A DNA stretch of 40,332 nt from assembly GCA_013362805.1 (NCBI GenBank), contig JABFVL010000029.1:1-40332 (forward strand). The letters are read 5' to 3'. Below are positions 25,648 to 37,360 of the stretch, one piece after another. The notes under the pieces were generated by a model. The model saw nothing but the letters and a program-made list of their open reading frames with translations, did no database searches and was not told where the DNA came from. Made by a program: the position numbers and the translations under genes. How positions within the stretch are numbered: the stretch's first letter is position 1; each line of letters opens with the position of its first letter. The stretch is from Mycobacteriales bacterium (GTDB lineage: Bacteria; Actinomycetota; Actinomycetes; Mycobacteriales; QHCE01).

Positions 25648-25836
25648 CACCGTTTACTTTTAGTAACGACTCGGCTCTAAAATTCGATAGCACTGAGAAA
25701 TCCGACGACTACACACCGTAGAAAATTCTGGGCAATTTGCGGAGATCCAGGACTAGAACCGCGTCCTGCCTTTTCATTGGTGTTGTCGCCGTGATGCAAT
25801 GCGACAGCGTAACTAGTGTTTTTCATCGGAGGAGCT

Positions 25837-28794
25837 GTGCCCACGTCCCTCTTGCAGGGTAACCACCCCACCCGCGATGAGGATGGCACCTCACCGCGCA
25901 GAAATGCTTTTGTCCCCGCGGCCAGCTCCACTAATAAAGCCGAGCGGGCGCCAAAAGTAATAGACGAAACACCGCCACCAAAGCGACCGACAAAGATGGG
26001 ACGACTCTTTGCAAACCGTCCTATTCGCTCCAAAGTCGCGCTTATTCTCGTTATTCCTCTCGTAGCGCTCCTATTATTCGCGGGACTCCGCATCAATGAC
26101 TCTCGGCTACGCGCACAATCCGCCGAAGAACTAAATGAACTCGCGCACCTAGGCGTGCGCATCACCGAACTCACCCACCAGCTTCAAGAAGAACGCAGCC
26201 GAGTCACCAATGTGCTCACGGCCAGCGCGTCACCAGAAGCCGCCGGGCTCACCAGCCAAGCCACAATTACCGACGAATCAGTCACCGAATTCCAAGCAGC
26301 GGCCCAAGGTACCCAAGCCGGTAAACAAGAAAACGTTCCCGAACGCATCGACAACGCACTCGATGGCCTCGACAATCTCAAAGCCCTGCGTGCCGAAGTG
26401 GAAAATCGGCAACTCAACTCCACCGAGGCAACCGGGCAGTACACGGAAATCATCACCGAACTTCTCGGAATCATGAACGCGATCACCGAACTCGCCAGAG
26501 GCGACGACGAAATCGCAGATCAACTTGTCGCACTCACCGCAGTGTCACAACAAAAAGAATTCGCCGCTCAAGAGACCGCGGTCGGATTCGACGCGATTCT
26601 GGCTAGACAATTCAACGCGGCTCAATATCGGGCACTAGCCGCGACCTTCGCTGGCCAAGACATCGCCCAAAACGAATTCCGCGACGTATCGAATGCCAAA
26701 CAGCGGTCGCTCTATGACAAAACCCTGGCCCCAGACGAATTGAGTCTGGTCACCGAAACCGAACAAACGCTACTCAACGCCGAAATTGGACAGGAAATTC
26801 AAGTCCAAGTTGACCGTTGGCACAACGCGATGTCTAAGAAGGCCGAGCTACTACGACTCGTCGAAACGCACATCGCCAACGACACGATCAACGCCACCAC
26901 CCAAGCCCGAGATGAAGCCATCCGCGACTCGCTCGTCGAAGCGGCATCGGTGCTCATCGCACTCATCATCGCCATCGCGATCTCGCTGCTCGTGGCCCGT
27001 TCCATGGTTGGGCCACTCGTTCGACTTCGCACCTCTGCGCTAGATGTCGCATACCAAGGCCTGCCCGACGTGGTGCGGAAATTCCGCGACACCGACCCAG
27101 AACGCTCCGGCGAGACGTTCGACCCACAAGCTGAGGCACGTGCCATCACCAGCGGCGTAACGGTGTCATCCACCGACGAGATCGGGCAGGTGGCCGAGGC
27201 GTTCAACGCGGTTCACCACGAAGCGGTACGCGTCGCCGCCGAACAAGCGCAACTGCGCCAAAGCGTCTCGGCGATGTTCGTCAACCTGGCACGTCGTTCG
27301 CAGCTCCTCGTTGAGCGCCTGATTCGCCTCATTGACAAACTCGAGCAGGGCGAACGCGACCCAGACCGCCTCGCCGAACTGTTCCGGCTCGACCACCTCG
27401 CCACCCGAATGCGCCGAAACGATGAGAACCTTCTGATCCTTGCCGGAGCGGAAGGCGGACGACGCTGGACCACCGACGCGGCGCTAGTCGACGTTTTGCG
27501 CGCGGCAATCGCCGAAGTCGAGCAGTACACCCGGGTGAAACTTGGGAAAATCGATGACGTTTCCATCGCGGCCCGCTCAGTCAGCGACACGGTTCACCTG
27601 GTCGCCGAGCTGCTGGAAAACGCCACATCGTTCTCCTCACCGCGCACAGACGTACTCGTCGACGCTCGCATCGTCGGAAACCAAGTTGTCATCGAGATCG
27701 AAGACCAGGGCATCGGAATGTCGAGCGAACAACTCGACGACCTCAACGCTCGCCTAGCTAAACCGCCCGTGCTCGATGTGAGCGTGTCCCGCATGATGGG
27801 TCTGTTCGTAGTGGGCCGACTCTCCACCCGTAACAATGTGCGCGTCATGTTGCGGCCTTCCACCGGTGGCGGCGTGCTTGCGATTGTGGCCCTACCAGAA
27901 GAAACCCTGGTGGGCCTGCCAGAACCCGAGCCGCCCGCACCAATCGAGCCACCCCGGCCGAAAATACCCGCGGCTTTGCCGCAACGTCCTGTTCATCCGC
28001 AACTGCCCGCCGGCGAAAGCGCGCAAAGCAACGCCTTTGTCCCGCCACAGCGCAACGGCGACGAACATAGCGGTGCCCACACCATGGTGTCCCCGCCAGA
28101 ACAGCCTCCAAACGCGGCACCCACGCCCACACAGTGGCGGTATCAACCACGCGATACCGAGCCCACCATGGAGATGCCGCTACCGATTTTCGAACAAATC
28201 GAATCGGAATGGTTCCGTCCAATCAGGTCAGCTGACTCCGGCGCAGACCAAAGCGGCTACCAGCCCGAACCAAAGCCATCGCCCAGCCAGCCCGAGCAGG
28301 AAGTGTCGACGCCGCCGCCCGTGCCGCAGCATGAGCCGCCGACGACTCCAGTCGTGGCCCACATCCCGGAACAGGAGAAGGAAGCTCCCATGCCACCTCC
28401 ACCCGGCTATCTCGTCAATGAGGCCCGCCCGAGCCCGCCACCCAACACCCCCACCGGCCTACCGCGTCGTACACCGACGAATGCGGAAACTCCGTCCGAA
28501 TGGGAAACTAAGGCGGACACTGGATGGCAACGCGCACAAGAAATAGCCGAACCGAGGACTGGAGACACGACGAAAGCCGGGCTCCCACGACGCGTTCCAA
28601 TGGCTAACTTCGTTCCAGGTGCAGTGGAACAACCCGCACGCCCTGCATCCCATCGATCGGCGGATGCCGTGCGTGGGGTGCTATCGAGTTACCGACGCGG
28701 CCTTGAGCAGGGCCGACAAGTCGGTCGTTCCCGCCACACCGCGCTCACCACGGAAGACGCCCCGGTCAACATCGAGAATGTGGAGGAGAAGTGA
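25837..28794 (+). CDS. Conservon sensor histidine kinase-like protein (CvnA type)
   Basis: The 985-residue protein begins at a GTG with GGAGGAG just upstream. Membrane helices lie at about residues 70-90 and 365-390. The extracytoplasmic part between them resembles a nitrate/nitrite-sensing (NIT) domain. A HAMP region follows ([11 protein letters not shown] onward). The dimerisation part has [19 protein letters not shown], with His520 a possible phosphosite, and the ATPase domain has N-box [10 protein letters not shown] (Asn595) and EDQGIGM. The last 300 residues are a proline-rich disordered tail ending in KLP-like short motifs. The GTGA overlap with the Roadblock gene and the order of the following genes make this the first gene of a conservon, a membrane complex signalling through a small GTPase. 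No response regulator is near. Confidence 0.9.
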   Translation: MPTSLLQGNHPTRDEDGTSPRRNAFVPAASSTNKAERAPKVIDETPPPKRPTKMGRLFANRPIRSKVALILVIPLVALLLFAGLRINDSRLRAQSAEELNELAHLGVRITELTHQLQEERSRVTNVLTASASPEAAGLTSQATITDESVTEFQAAAQGTQAGKQENVPERIDNALDGLDNLKALRAEVENRQLNSTEATGQYTEIITELLGIMNAITELARGDDEIADQLVALTAVSQQKEFAAQETAVGFDAILARQFNAAQYRALAATFAGQDIAQNEFRDVSNAKQRSLYDKTLAPDELSLVTETEQTLLNAEIGQEIQVQVDRWHNAMSKKAELLRLVETHIANDTINATTQARDEAIRDSLVEAASVLIALIIAIAISLLVARSMVGPLVRLRTSALDVAYQGLPDVVRKFRDTDPERSGETFDPQAEARAITSGVTVSSTDEIGQVAEAFNAVHHEAVRVAAEQAQLRQSVSAMFVNLARRSQLLVERLIRLIDKLEQGERDPDRLAELFRLDHLATRMRRNDENLLILAGAEGGRRWTTDAALVDVLRAAIAEVEQYTRVKLGKIDDVSIAARSVSDTVHLVAELLENATSFSSPRTDVLVDARIVGNQVVIEIEDQGIGMSSEQLDDLNARLAKPPVLDVSVSRMMGLFVVGRLSTRNNVRVMLRPSTGGGVLAIVALPEETLVGLPEPEPPAPIEPPRPKIPAALPQRPVHPQLPAGESAQSNAFVPPQRNGDEHSGAHTMVSPPEQPPNAAPTPTQWRYQPRDTEPTMEMPLPIFEQIESEWFRPIRSADSGADQSGYQPEPKPSPSQPEQEVSTPPPVPQHEPPTTPVVAHIPEQEKEAPMPPPPGYLVNEARPSPPPNTPTGLPRRTPTNAETPSEWETKADTGWQRAQEIAEPRTGDTTKAGLPRRVPMANFVPGAVEQPARPASHRSADAVRGVLSSYRRGLEQGRQVGRSRHTALTTEDAPVNIENVEEK

Positions 28795-29231
28795 CTTCGC
28801 CCCATAGTGCACCGCAACAGATGGTGCAGCGCCCGGCACGTGAAGCCCAGGACTTGGGCTGGTTGGTCGCGAATTTCGCGAATCGCGTACCTGGCATCGC
28901 GCATGCGGTAGCCGTTTCAGCGGACGGTCTACTCATGGCCGCGTCCGAGGGCTTGCCCAGGGACCGGGCCGACCAGTTGGCGGCTATTGCCTCCGGCTTG
29001 GTAAGTCTGACCCAGGGCGCCTCAGCATGCTTCGACGGCGGAGCGGTCAGCCAAACCGTCGTAGAAATGGACACCGGTTTTCTGCTAGTTATGTCCATTA
29101 GCGATGGTTCGTCATTGGCCGTGCTTGCGGCGCGGAACTGTGACATTGGTCAGGTGGGCTACGAAATGGCCCTTCTGGTCGAGCGAGTGGGTGTGGTACT
29201 CACTCCAGAGCTTCGTCACACGATGTCTTAA
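28791..29231 (+). CDS. Roadblock/LC7 protein (CvnB type)
   Basis: The 146-residue protein is a Roadblock/LC7 domain throughout: [33 protein letters not shown] style start, then [19 protein letters not shown] and [22 protein letters not shown]. Its relatives, including MglB, dimerise and act on small Ras-like GTPases. The GTG start overlaps the kinase stop (GTGA). In conservons this protein bridges kinase and GTPase. Confidence 0.93.
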   Translation: MTSPHSAPQQMVQRPAREAQDLGWLVANFANRVPGIAHAVAVSADGLLMAASEGLPRDRADQLAAIASGLVSLTQGASACFDGGAVSQTVVEMDTGFLLVMSISDGSSLAVLAARNCDIGQVGYEMALLVERVGVVLTPELRHTMS

Positions 29232-29273
29232 CTGTCCACTAGCGAGCGCAGATTCAACCTGTGTGAGGAGCTC

Positions 29274-29639
29274 ATGAACTACGACGATCAGCCCGGGGCA
29301 TCATCAGGCCCATTGGTTCGCCCCTACGCGATGACCGGGGGGCGCACTAGGCCACGCATTGAGCTGGCAATGGAAGCTCTTGTCACCACGAACACCCGGG
29401 TGAACTGGGACACGGCAAGCGTCAGCCACGATTGGTACCGGATCGTAGAGTTATGTCGCAGCGTGCAATCGATCGCTGAGATCGGCGCGTATTTGTCCGT
29501 GCCGCTCGGTGTTGCCCGCGTCATCGTGGGCGATATGGCCGAGGCGGGAATCGTCGAGATCCATGAGCCGGGTCATATCGACGACCAGATTGGAACCTAT
29601 TTGTTGGAAAGGGTGCTAAGTGGCCTTCGGAAGCTTTGA
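29274..29639 (+). CDS. DUF742 protein (CvnC type)
   Basis: The 121-residue protein matches DUF742: LVRPYAMTGGRTRP near the N-terminus, LCRSVQSIAEIGAYLSVPLGVARVIVGDMAEAG in the middle, and LLERVLSGLRKL at the end. The middle reads like a winged helix-turn-helix. GAGGAG precedes the ATG. The gene overlaps the following GTPase by 20 bases. Its biochemical role in conservons is not settled. Confidence 0.93.
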   Translation: MNYDDQPGASSGPLVRPYAMTGGRTRPRIELAMEALVTTNTRVNWDTASVSHDWYRIVELCRSVQSIAEIGAYLSVPLGVARVIVGDMAEAGIVEIHEPGHIDDQIGTYLLERVLSGLRKL

Positions 29640-30222
29640 TTCTCCCAAAGATGGGCCTATCTCCGCCAAGATAGTTGTCGCAGGCGGGTTCGGCGTTGGG
29701 AAGACAACGCTGGTGGGTTCGGTGTCGGAAATCCGGCCTCTCACCACCGAGGCCGTAATGACATCTGTGTCCTCCGGCGTCGATGACACAGATGTGGTGC
29801 CGCACAAACGCACGACAACCGTCGCGATGGACTTCGGGCGTATTTCGCTCGATGAGGAACTCATCTTGTATTTGTTCGGTACACCTGGACAAACGCGGTT
29901 CTGGTTCATGTGGGACGAGTTGGTGCGCGGCGCGATCGGCGCGGTCGTGCTAGTGGACACGCGGCGACTCGCTGACTGCTTCGCCGCGATTGACTTCTTT
30001 GAGCAACGTCGGCTTCCTTATGTGATTGGGCTGAACTGTTTTGACGGCATCCAGTCACATTCCGCCGATGATGTGCGTGATGCCCTTGGCATCACCCCAG
30101 ACGTGCCCTTCATTTCTTGCGATGCTCGTAATCGTGATTCCACCAAAGGCGTGCTGATCGGGCTGGTGGAGTATGTATTGCGGCTCCGTGGCGCGGCGCC
30201 AGCTGGAGCTATGGCTCGATAA
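29620..30222 (+). CDS. Conservon small GTPase (CvnD type)
   Basis: The 200-residue Ras-like GTPase has the P-loop GGFGVGKTT (22-30), switch region RTTTVAMDFGRI, the G3-like FGTPGQTRFWF and a G4-like NCFD. GTG start with AAAGG upstream. The C-terminus lacks an obvious lipidation site. It should cycle between GDP and GTP under the Roadblock partner and is the probable output of the conservon. A terminator hairpin follows 8 bases after the stop. Confidence 0.93.
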   Translation: MAFGSFDSPKDGPISAKIVVAGGFGVGKTTLVGSVSEIRPLTTEAVMTSVSSGVDDTDVVPHKRTTTVAMDFGRISLDEELILYLFGTPGQTRFWFMWDELVRGAIGAVVLVDTRRLADCFAAIDFFEQRRLPYVIGLNCFDGIQSHSADDVRDALGITPDVPFISCDARNRDSTKGVLIGLVEYVLRLRGAAPAGAMAR

Positions 30223-30230
30223 ATATCGAC

Positions 30231-30268
30231 AAAAGAGCTGGTCAGCGATGACGCTGGCCGGCTCTTTT
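30231..30268 (+). terminator. Rho-independent terminator of the conservon
   Basis: AAAAGAGCTGGTCAGCG (30231-30247) pairs with CGCTGGCCGGCTCTTTT (30252-30268) over 17 positions, two of them G-U, with a 4-base loop and a T run. Confidence 0.9.
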
Positions 30269-30284
30269 GTTATTTGGCATCTGA

Positions 30285-32204
<1,920 letters not shown>

Positions 32205-32214
32205 GGGCTCGTCA

Positions 32215-32246
32215 GTGGGGTCGGCCTACATTTCGGCCGACCCCAC
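32215..32246. terminator. Bidirectional terminator between leuA and ATP-grasp gene
   Basis: GTGGGGTCGGCC (32215-32226) and GGCCGACCCCAC (32235-32246) form a perfect 12-bp stem with an 8-base loop, 10 bases after leuA and 6 bases after the converging gene. Confidence 0.85.
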
Positions 32247-32252
32247 GGCGCT

Positions 32253-33485
32253 TCACACGGTGTAAAAGGGTTCGCTTTCCCAGCGCCGAATGGTCGCGAA
32301 GTCAGCCTCGATTGCCGACTCATCTTCGCTCACCAGGTATATCCAGCCAGGGCCCGTGTTCAAGTCACGGGTAAGTGGCGCGTATTGGCCAACCTCTAAC
32401 CCAGCGTGTAGTCCAGCGGCGGTGTTCAGCGAGTGCAACCGGTCTTCCCAATCGGCGCTACGCACGTGGCCAGCGAACCGGTTAACCAGCCCAACCACGC
32501 GCATCGGCATGATGTCTCTGCCAGCCGGTTCGGCTATGTCGTGGATACTTTTCGGCGCGGTGATCACATCGGCGAAAGCACTGGCTTGCGAAGTGCCGGT
32601 GAATTTTCGAACCACATCTGGAATGTTTGCCCCGCCCAGCCTGGCGCCTGTCTCTAGTAGGACAGGCCCACGTCTGGTGAATCTGACTTCCGAATGCCCG
32701 GCCGCATTTCGGATACCGAGGGCCGTGAGCACTTCTTTCACGTAGGCGTGAAGTTGTTGGATGTGGGATAAGCGCGGATCGGTGGGCTCGTGGTAGCTAA
32801 ACACTGGGGTGTTGATGTCGCTCACGTGATGGACCCGCCACGATTCGACGATCCGATGTTCGCCATCGACCGAAACGGTGTTGACGATGTATTCGGGACC
32901 GGCAAGGTTTTCTTGAATGAGCGCCCCTTGATTGGGCTCGTCAAAAATGTTGGTTTGTTGCAGAATCGCCGCGACCGCATCTTGGGCTTGTTGTGGGCTT
33001 TGGCAGTAGGCAACCCCATCGGCGCCGGCGCTGCGGACGGGCTTCACAACCGCGTCCTCGAGATTGTTTTTTAGATACCATTCAGCGGCTTCTTCTGGGC
33101 TGAACACCTGCGCGCCATGGGGATAATCTAAGTTCGATTCTTGTAGGCGCTGGGCCATTTTCCATTTGTCTCGGCGTGAATCAGCGGTATCTGGTTCATT
33201 GCCTGGCAATCGCAGTTTCGTATTAAGCGTGTCGACGAGTTCTACACCTGGTTCACTACCCGCGACGAGCCGATCAACACTTGATGTTCTCAATAAGTCA
33301 GAGAGTCGCTCATCGTCTTTGACGTAACCAAACTCGTGCATATAATTGTCCGATTCAAAGGTTCGAAGCGCGAATTCAGGAAAGTCGTTGCGACTAAATA
33401 CGTGATAACACTCAGCGCCTTTCGCTAGCAGTTCCCGTGCTAAATATTTCCCGGTTGATAAGCCATCTATTATTGCTACCTTCAT
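32253..33485 (-). CDS. ATP-grasp ligase, amino-acid ligase-like
   Basis: The 410-residue protein has an N-terminal Rossmann-like part (VAIIDGLSTGKYLARELLAKG) and an ATP-grasp domain from about 105 to 310: DKWKMAQRL, VVKPVRSAGADGVAYC, LIQENLAGPEYIVNTV and the Mg-binding HSEVRFTRRGPVLLETGARLGGANIP. This resembles L-amino acid ligases such as BacD and carbamoyl-phosphate synthase-like enzymes that join a carboxylate and an amine through an acyl phosphate. The product is unknown. It lies 133 bases downstream of an oligopeptide-binding lipoprotein gene on the same strand, so a link to small peptides is possible. Confidence 0.85.
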   Translation of the reverse strand: MKVAIIDGLSTGKYLARELLAKGAECYHVFSRNDFPEFALRTFESDNYMHEFGYVKDDERLSDLLRTSSVDRLVAGSEPGVELVDTLNTKLRLPGNEPDTADSRRDKWKMAQRLQESNLDYPHGAQVFSPEEAAEWYLKNNLEDAVVKPVRSAGADGVAYCQSPQQAQDAVAAILQQTNIFDEPNQGALIQENLAGPEYIVNTVSVDGEHRIVESWRVHHVSDINTPVFSYHEPTDPRLSHIQQLHAYVKEVLTALGIRNAAGHSEVRFTRRGPVLLETGARLGGANIPDVVRKFTGTSQASAFADVITAPKSIHDIAEPAGRDIMPMRVVGLVNRFAGHVRSADWEDRLHSLNTAAGLHAGLEVGQYAPLTRDLNTGPGWIYLVSEDESAIEADFATIRRWESEPFYTV

Positions 33486-33608
33486 TAGGCCGCGCCCTTT
33501 CAGCCTATTGTCTTAGCACCTGAAAAATTGCAGGGTTCAGCCACTAAGACTTGCCTATTATTTTCCCGATATCCGCTTGTGGCAGATATTCGGCCGATCA
33601 ATAAACAT

Positions 33609-33623
33609 GTTGATCAGATCAAC
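33609..33623. repeat. Short inverted repeat at the end of the binding-protein gene
   Basis: GTTGATC and GATCAAC flank a single A and overlap the stop codon of the minus-strand lipoprotein gene. The loop is too small for a full hairpin, so it may be an operator for the downstream ATP-grasp gene or chance. Confidence 0.3.
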
Positions 33624-35274
33624 TTGAGAAATATGCCGAAGCAAACTTCTCTGTCGTGAATGGACTTACATATACGCCCCGCACATTGGAACGCACCACC
33701 ACTTCGGAACTCAGATGCGCCAATGGCACGACAGGCAACCAATCGTCCATGAAATCGCGACTAAGTTGCTCGAAGCCAGCTTGATAATCAACCGGATCAG
33801 TGATCGAGGCGGCCGAAGCGTATGCGGCGGGCAGGCCAGTATCGCCGACTCCGATGGTGGGGTTCAGCCCAAGCAGCGAGTTCAGGAAGTTACCGGGATC
33901 ATTAAAGTCACCTTGCCACCCGAGCAAGAAAAGATCGGGCTCACCGTTAATGCGCGTGTTCTCCATGTAGGTGCCCCAGTCATTTATTTCGACGGGCTCG
34001 ATCCTGATTCCCACATTCTCCAGGTCAGAGGCAATGGATTCGTACACTTCTTTGCCATTGCGTAGATATAGCCGCTCCGCGTTCGCGGGGTACGCGAACT
34101 TAAGCGTCAAATTCGTGGCGTTGGCTTGAGTGAGGAGGGCACGGGCCTGCTCGGGATCGTAGCTATACGCGGTGACATCACGCGCATATCCAGTGACGAG
34201 ATCGGGCACCAGCTGGTTCGCGACCGTAGCTCCCTCGTCCGGGAATACCTTCTGCACTAATTCATCACGATTGATGGCGTACATCAACGCGCGGCGCACC
34301 CTAATATCACCCAGCTTGCCCACATGGCCTTGATTGATCGCCATGTACATCACGTTGAATGAGGGGCGCGCCAAAACGCTATGCCCTTCAGCCTCCAACG
34401 CTTCCACATCTGAGGCTTTAGGCAGGTCATACCCGTCAATATCCCCGTCGATCAGCGCTTTCTTGCGCTTGTCGCTTTCCGGGATGGTGCGGAACTCCAA
34501 GTTTTTTACCCGGGCGTTCTCACCCCAGTAATCGTCAAATCGCTCGAGTTGCGTTGTTCCCGTTTCGGCATCAAAGCTCTTGAACTTGTACGGGCCGGTG
34601 CCCACTGGATGGTTCCGTGCGTAGTCACTAAATTCGAAGGTCTCACCATCGGGGCCGAGTTTCACCGTGTCCGCGTCGTAGGCGCGCAAAGCCGCTGGGC
34701 TGGAGATTGAGAAGGATTGCAAGGTGAGAGCGGCCGGAAACGCTCCGGAATATTGGTTGAAGTGAATTGCGGCTTTACTTTCGTTGATCGCTTCGCATGA
34801 CTTATAAAGCGGATCGGCGGCACCCTCAGTGAGGTTCGTTTTGAACCCGCCCCAGACTGAGGTGTAGTACCACATGTTGTTTTGCGCGGCGGCGCTGTCC
34901 ATGGTGAACCAGCGATCGAAATTGAAGCAGACAGCATCCGCGTTGAAGGGCGTTCCGTCGTGAAAAGTCACATCGCTGCGAAGGTTCAAGACCATAGTGG
35001 TGCCGTCGCTTTGCAGTTCCCAGTCTTCGGCGAGACCGGGGGCTAGCTGCGCTGTGCCCGGGCGCTGTGTCACCAACGTGTCGTACATCTGGGTGAGCAC
35101 GCGGAAGGAGTCCGTGTTGTCAGTGAAGATCGGGTCAAAGCTTTGCGGTGGGGCAGCCCCCGCGAATACAAAGGTGTCTGACCGCTCACCCGACTGACTT
35201 TGTGAGCATGCCGATAAAGCGACAGTTGTTGCTACACATAGGACGGACGCGACGACGGTTCGAATACGGCTCAC
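33619..35274 (-). CDS. ABC transporter oligopeptide-binding lipoprotein (SBP family 5)
   Basis: The protein of about 551 residues has a lipoprotein signal with LSAC (Cys23 from the GTG at 35274). The SBP_bac_5 pattern is clear: PQSFDPIFTDNTDSFRVLTQMYDTLV near the N-terminus, LRSDVTFHDGTPFNADAVCFNFDRW, HPVGTGPYKFKSF and IRVRRALMYAINRDELV. It should bind peptides, nickel or sugars outside the cell. No permease or ATPase gene is adjacent, so it is an orphan here. An upstream ATG at 35322 would add 16 residues before the signal and is less likely. Confidence 0.92.
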   Translation of the reverse strand: MSRIRTVVASVLCVATTVALSACSQSQSGERSDTFVFAGAAPPQSFDPIFTDNTDSFRVLTQMYDTLVTQRPGTAQLAPGLAEDWELQSDGTTMVLNLRSDVTFHDGTPFNADAVCFNFDRWFTMDSAAAQNNMWYYTSVWGGFKTNLTEGAADPLYKSCEAINESKAAIHFNQYSGAFPAALTLQSFSISSPAALRAYDADTVKLGPDGETFEFSDYARNHPVGTGPYKFKSFDAETGTTQLERFDDYWGENARVKNLEFRTIPESDKRKKALIDGDIDGYDLPKASDVEALEAEGHSVLARPSFNVMYMAINQGHVGKLGDIRVRRALMYAINRDELVQKVFPDEGATVANQLVPDLVTGYARDVTAYSYDPEQARALLTQANATNLTLKFAYPANAERLYLRNGKEVYESIASDLENVGIRIEPVEINDWGTYMENTRINGEPDLFLLGWQGDFNDPGNFLNSLLGLNPTIGVGDTGLPAAYASAASITDPVDYQAGFEQLSRDFMDDWLPVVPLAHLSSEVVVRSNVRGVYVSPFTTEKFASAYFSS

Positions 35275-35366
35275 GGCCCAGACCCTAGCGGCGTTTGACG
35301 GTTCCGAAAAGCATACCGGCAAAGTTAGTCAAAGATCGGGAATACCATGGGCGTGCAAGCACCCAC

Positions 35367-35388
35367 AAAAACGGCGTAAACACCGCTT
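35367..35388 (-). terminator. Rho-independent terminator after recR
   Basis: On the minus strand AAGCGGTG and CGCCGTTT form an 8-bp stem with a TTTA loop, followed by further T residues, 34 bases past the recR stop. Confidence 0.6.
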
Positions 35389-35421
35389 ATTTCCTTTTGT
35401 AATCGTTCAATTACAAGGCTG

Positions 35422-36021
35422 CTAAACATCAAGAGTGCGACGTCCTTCAAACGCCCGCCCCAACGTCACCTCATCGGCAAACTCCAAATCGCCACCGACA
35501 GGCAAACCACTCGCCAACCTGGAAACCGTCAAACCCATAGGCTTCACCAACAACGCCAAATATGTTGCTGTGGCTTCGCCCTCGGTATTTGGATCAGTCG
35601 CGATAATCAATTCCGTAACCGTGCCTTCAGCAAGGCGTTGCATAAGCTCACGAATACGCAAATTATCGGGGCCAACCCCATCCAGCGGATTAATTGCCCC
35701 ACCTAGAACATGGTATTTGCCACGGAATTCGCGAGTCTTTTCAATGGCAATAACATCCTTAGGTTCTTCGACAACACAAATAACGCTTTCATTACGCCGA
35801 GCGTCGCGACACACCCGACACAATTCCTCGGAAGCTACGTTGAAACATATGCGGCAAAACCGCACCTGCTCTTTCACCCGCTGCAAAGTCTGCGCCAAGC
35901 GGGTCACATCAGCCGAGTCCGCGCCCAAGACATGGAAGGCAATACGTTGGGCACTCTTGGGCCCAATGCCCGGCAAGAGGCCAAGCTCATCGATAAGGTC
36001 CTGAACCGCGCCCTCGTACAT
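35422..36021 (-). CDS. recR: Recombination mediator protein RecR
   Basis: The 199-residue protein is a full-length RecR. It has a helix-hairpin-helix ([20 protein letters not shown]), a four-cysteine zinc finger ([16 protein letters not shown]), a Toprim domain ([16 protein letters not shown] and [15 protein letters not shown]) and the C-terminal [20 protein letters not shown]. With RecF and RecO it loads RecA at single-stranded gaps. It lies 17 bases after ybaB, the usual pairing. Confidence 0.98.
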   Translation of the reverse strand: MYEGAVQDLIDELGLLPGIGPKSAQRIAFHVLGADSADVTRLAQTLQRVKEQVRFCRICFNVASEELCRVCRDARRNESVICVVEEPKDVIAIEKTREFRGKYHVLGGAINPLDGVGPDNLRIRELMQRLAEGTVTELIIATDPNTEGEATATYLALLVKPMGLTVSRLASGLPVGGDLEFADEVTLGRAFEGRRTLDV

Positions 36022-36038
36022 AACGTTCGTCTCGCTTC

Positions 36039-36362
36039 TTAAAGGCCAAGCCCACCGGGCAGGCCACCAGTCATGGGACCCATCTTTTCCTCAGTGACCT
36101 TGCGCGCTTTGTCCTGGGCATTCCGCACCGCCGCCACCACAACATCAGCCAAAGTTTCGGCATCGTCAGGATCAATCAACTGAGGGTCAATCTTCAACGA
36201 CAACAACTCACCGCCGCCACTAACCGTGGCCTGCGCCAAACCACCAGCGGCCTCACCAGTGATCTCTGTATTCTGCAACTCCTGTTGAGCAGCCAACATC
36301 TGCTGTTGCATTTTTTGCGCCTGCTGCAACAACTGGTTCATATTCGGCTGGCCACCACGCAT
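36039..36362 (-). CDS. YbaB/EbfC nucleoid-associated protein
   Basis: The 107-residue protein is a small DNA-binding protein of the YbaB/EbfC family. It starts [21 protein letters not shown], has the [36 protein letters not shown] core and ends with GGLPGGLGL. Dimers bind DNA and help organise the nucleoid. GAGGAGAG precedes the ATG. In most bacteria dnaX lies upstream; here it does not. Confidence 0.96.
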   Translation of the reverse strand: MRGGQPNMNQLLQQAQKMQQQMLAAQQELQNTEITGEAAGGLAQATVSGGGELLSLKIDPQLIDPDDAETLADVVVAAVRNAQDKARKVTEEKMGPMTGGLPGGLGL

Positions 36363-36778
36363 TACGCTCTCCTCATCTCACCACTAGATTCCCCAAGACT
36401 AGTAGGCGCGCAACTCACACCATCACAGCGCAGCGCCGACGCGGACCCTAAACTGTGACACCCGAGGAATGCGACTACGGCGTTGATCCATAGAAATACC
36501 GCTCGCTATTCATGGTCGCGATGCCGACGGGTCACCTACCCAAGAATGTGTAGCGCCATCGGCATAAGCGCGGATATACGTGCAGCGTGCTGGTATCAAC
36601 GCGAGTTGCGTCCAATAATCATTTATTTCGCACCCGAGGTGCAAAGGCCCTTCGCGCACACCGCTTCCCGTCTACATCCAGCTTCGACCTAGTTGCCTTG
36701 CCCCTCGGCCTTTGACACCCGTCAGCTACTGGCATAGATCAGCTGGATAGACAATAGGCGATTTGTCTACCGGTGACG
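36363..36778. other. Spacer where dnaX would be expected; no gene seen
   Basis: About 416 bases upstream of ybaB hold no convincing gene, no tRNA cloverleaf and no SRP RNA signature. A weak ATGCCGA/TCGGCAT inverted repeat lies near 36518-36573, and a hairpin at 36748-36769 belongs to the HD gene. The region probably carries the ybaB-recR promoter. Confidence 0.55.
36748..36769 (-). terminator. Weak hairpin after the HD gene
   Basis: TAGACAA (36748-36754) and TTGTCTA (36763-36769) form a 7-bp stem with an 8-base loop just past the HD gene stop. It is AT-rich and has no T run. Confidence 0.4.
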
Positions 36779-37342
36779 TCAGGCGACAAGCCAGCGCTGG
36801 GGGTCAATCTCCAGCGCTGTTTCGGCCCACAGTCGGGCGGTCTCGGTCTTAAGACTGCCTAGCGATGACTTGATCCACCGGTCAGTTTGGTACCCGTGAC
36901 TGCGGTATTCGACCGCTTGAAGAAGACATTCCAGCTTGTCAGCGTCACGCGCTACCACCGCCTCCACGGTTTCCTGGCGCTCGAATTCATCCACTGCCGC
37001 ACCGAAATAGTCGCGCACTGCTGGGGATGTCACCGCGAGCTGGTCAGCGGTCACGCCTTGGTTATCAACCTTGCGTCCAACGTAACGTTTACCAATGTGT
37101 GGAATATCGCCAGTGCGGGTCTCTTGAGTGTCGTGGAACGTGCACAACAGGGCTACCCGTGCCGGGTCCGCGCCTTCTTCCACAGCAAGCATGGCACCGA
37201 TAACCGCCGTGCGGTGCGAGTGATCGGCGACGGACTCCGGCGAGGCGATATCGGCGAACCACCAGCCGGTGCGCTTGGAGCGTTTGAGCACCCCAACTTC
37301 GTACAGGTAGGTTACCGCGCCCACGGCGCTGGAATCAGTCAC
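36779..37342 (-). CDS. HD-domain phosphohydrolase (YfbR/HDDC2-like)
   Basis: The 187-residue protein has the metal-binding HD pattern: ADHSHRTAVIG (His41), FHDTQETRTGD (His70, Asp71, Glu74, Asp79) and RDADKLE (Asp135). The layout WWFADI...ESVADHSHR fits 5'-deoxynucleotidase YfbR/HDDC2 relatives that remove phosphate from nucleoside monophosphates, but other phosphoesters are possible. The GTG start has GAGGAA upstream. It lies 18 bases downstream of the XRE regulator gene on the same strand, so they form one unit, divergent from radical SAM and CYTH genes. Confidence 0.88.
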   Translation of the reverse strand: MTDSSAVGAVTYLYEVGVLKRSKRTGWWFADIASPESVADHSHRTAVIGAMLAVEEGADPARVALLCTFHDTQETRTGDIPHIGKRYVGRKVDNQGVTADQLAVTSPAVRDYFGAAVDEFERQETVEAVVARDADKLECLLQAVEYRSHGYQTDRWIKSSLGSLKTETARLWAETALEIDPQRWLVA

Positions 37343-37360
37343 AGCATTTCCTCACGTCGA

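Noticed and set aside
33609..33623. Terminator at the end of the binding-protein gene
   Set aside because: The arms overlap the stop codon and leave a one-base loop, so it is listed only as a short repeat.
36363..36778. SRP RNA or tRNA upstream of ybaB, as near dnaX in some actinobacteria
   Set aside because: I found no GGAAGG-type SRP tetraloop signature and no cloverleaf with a TTCGA arm.
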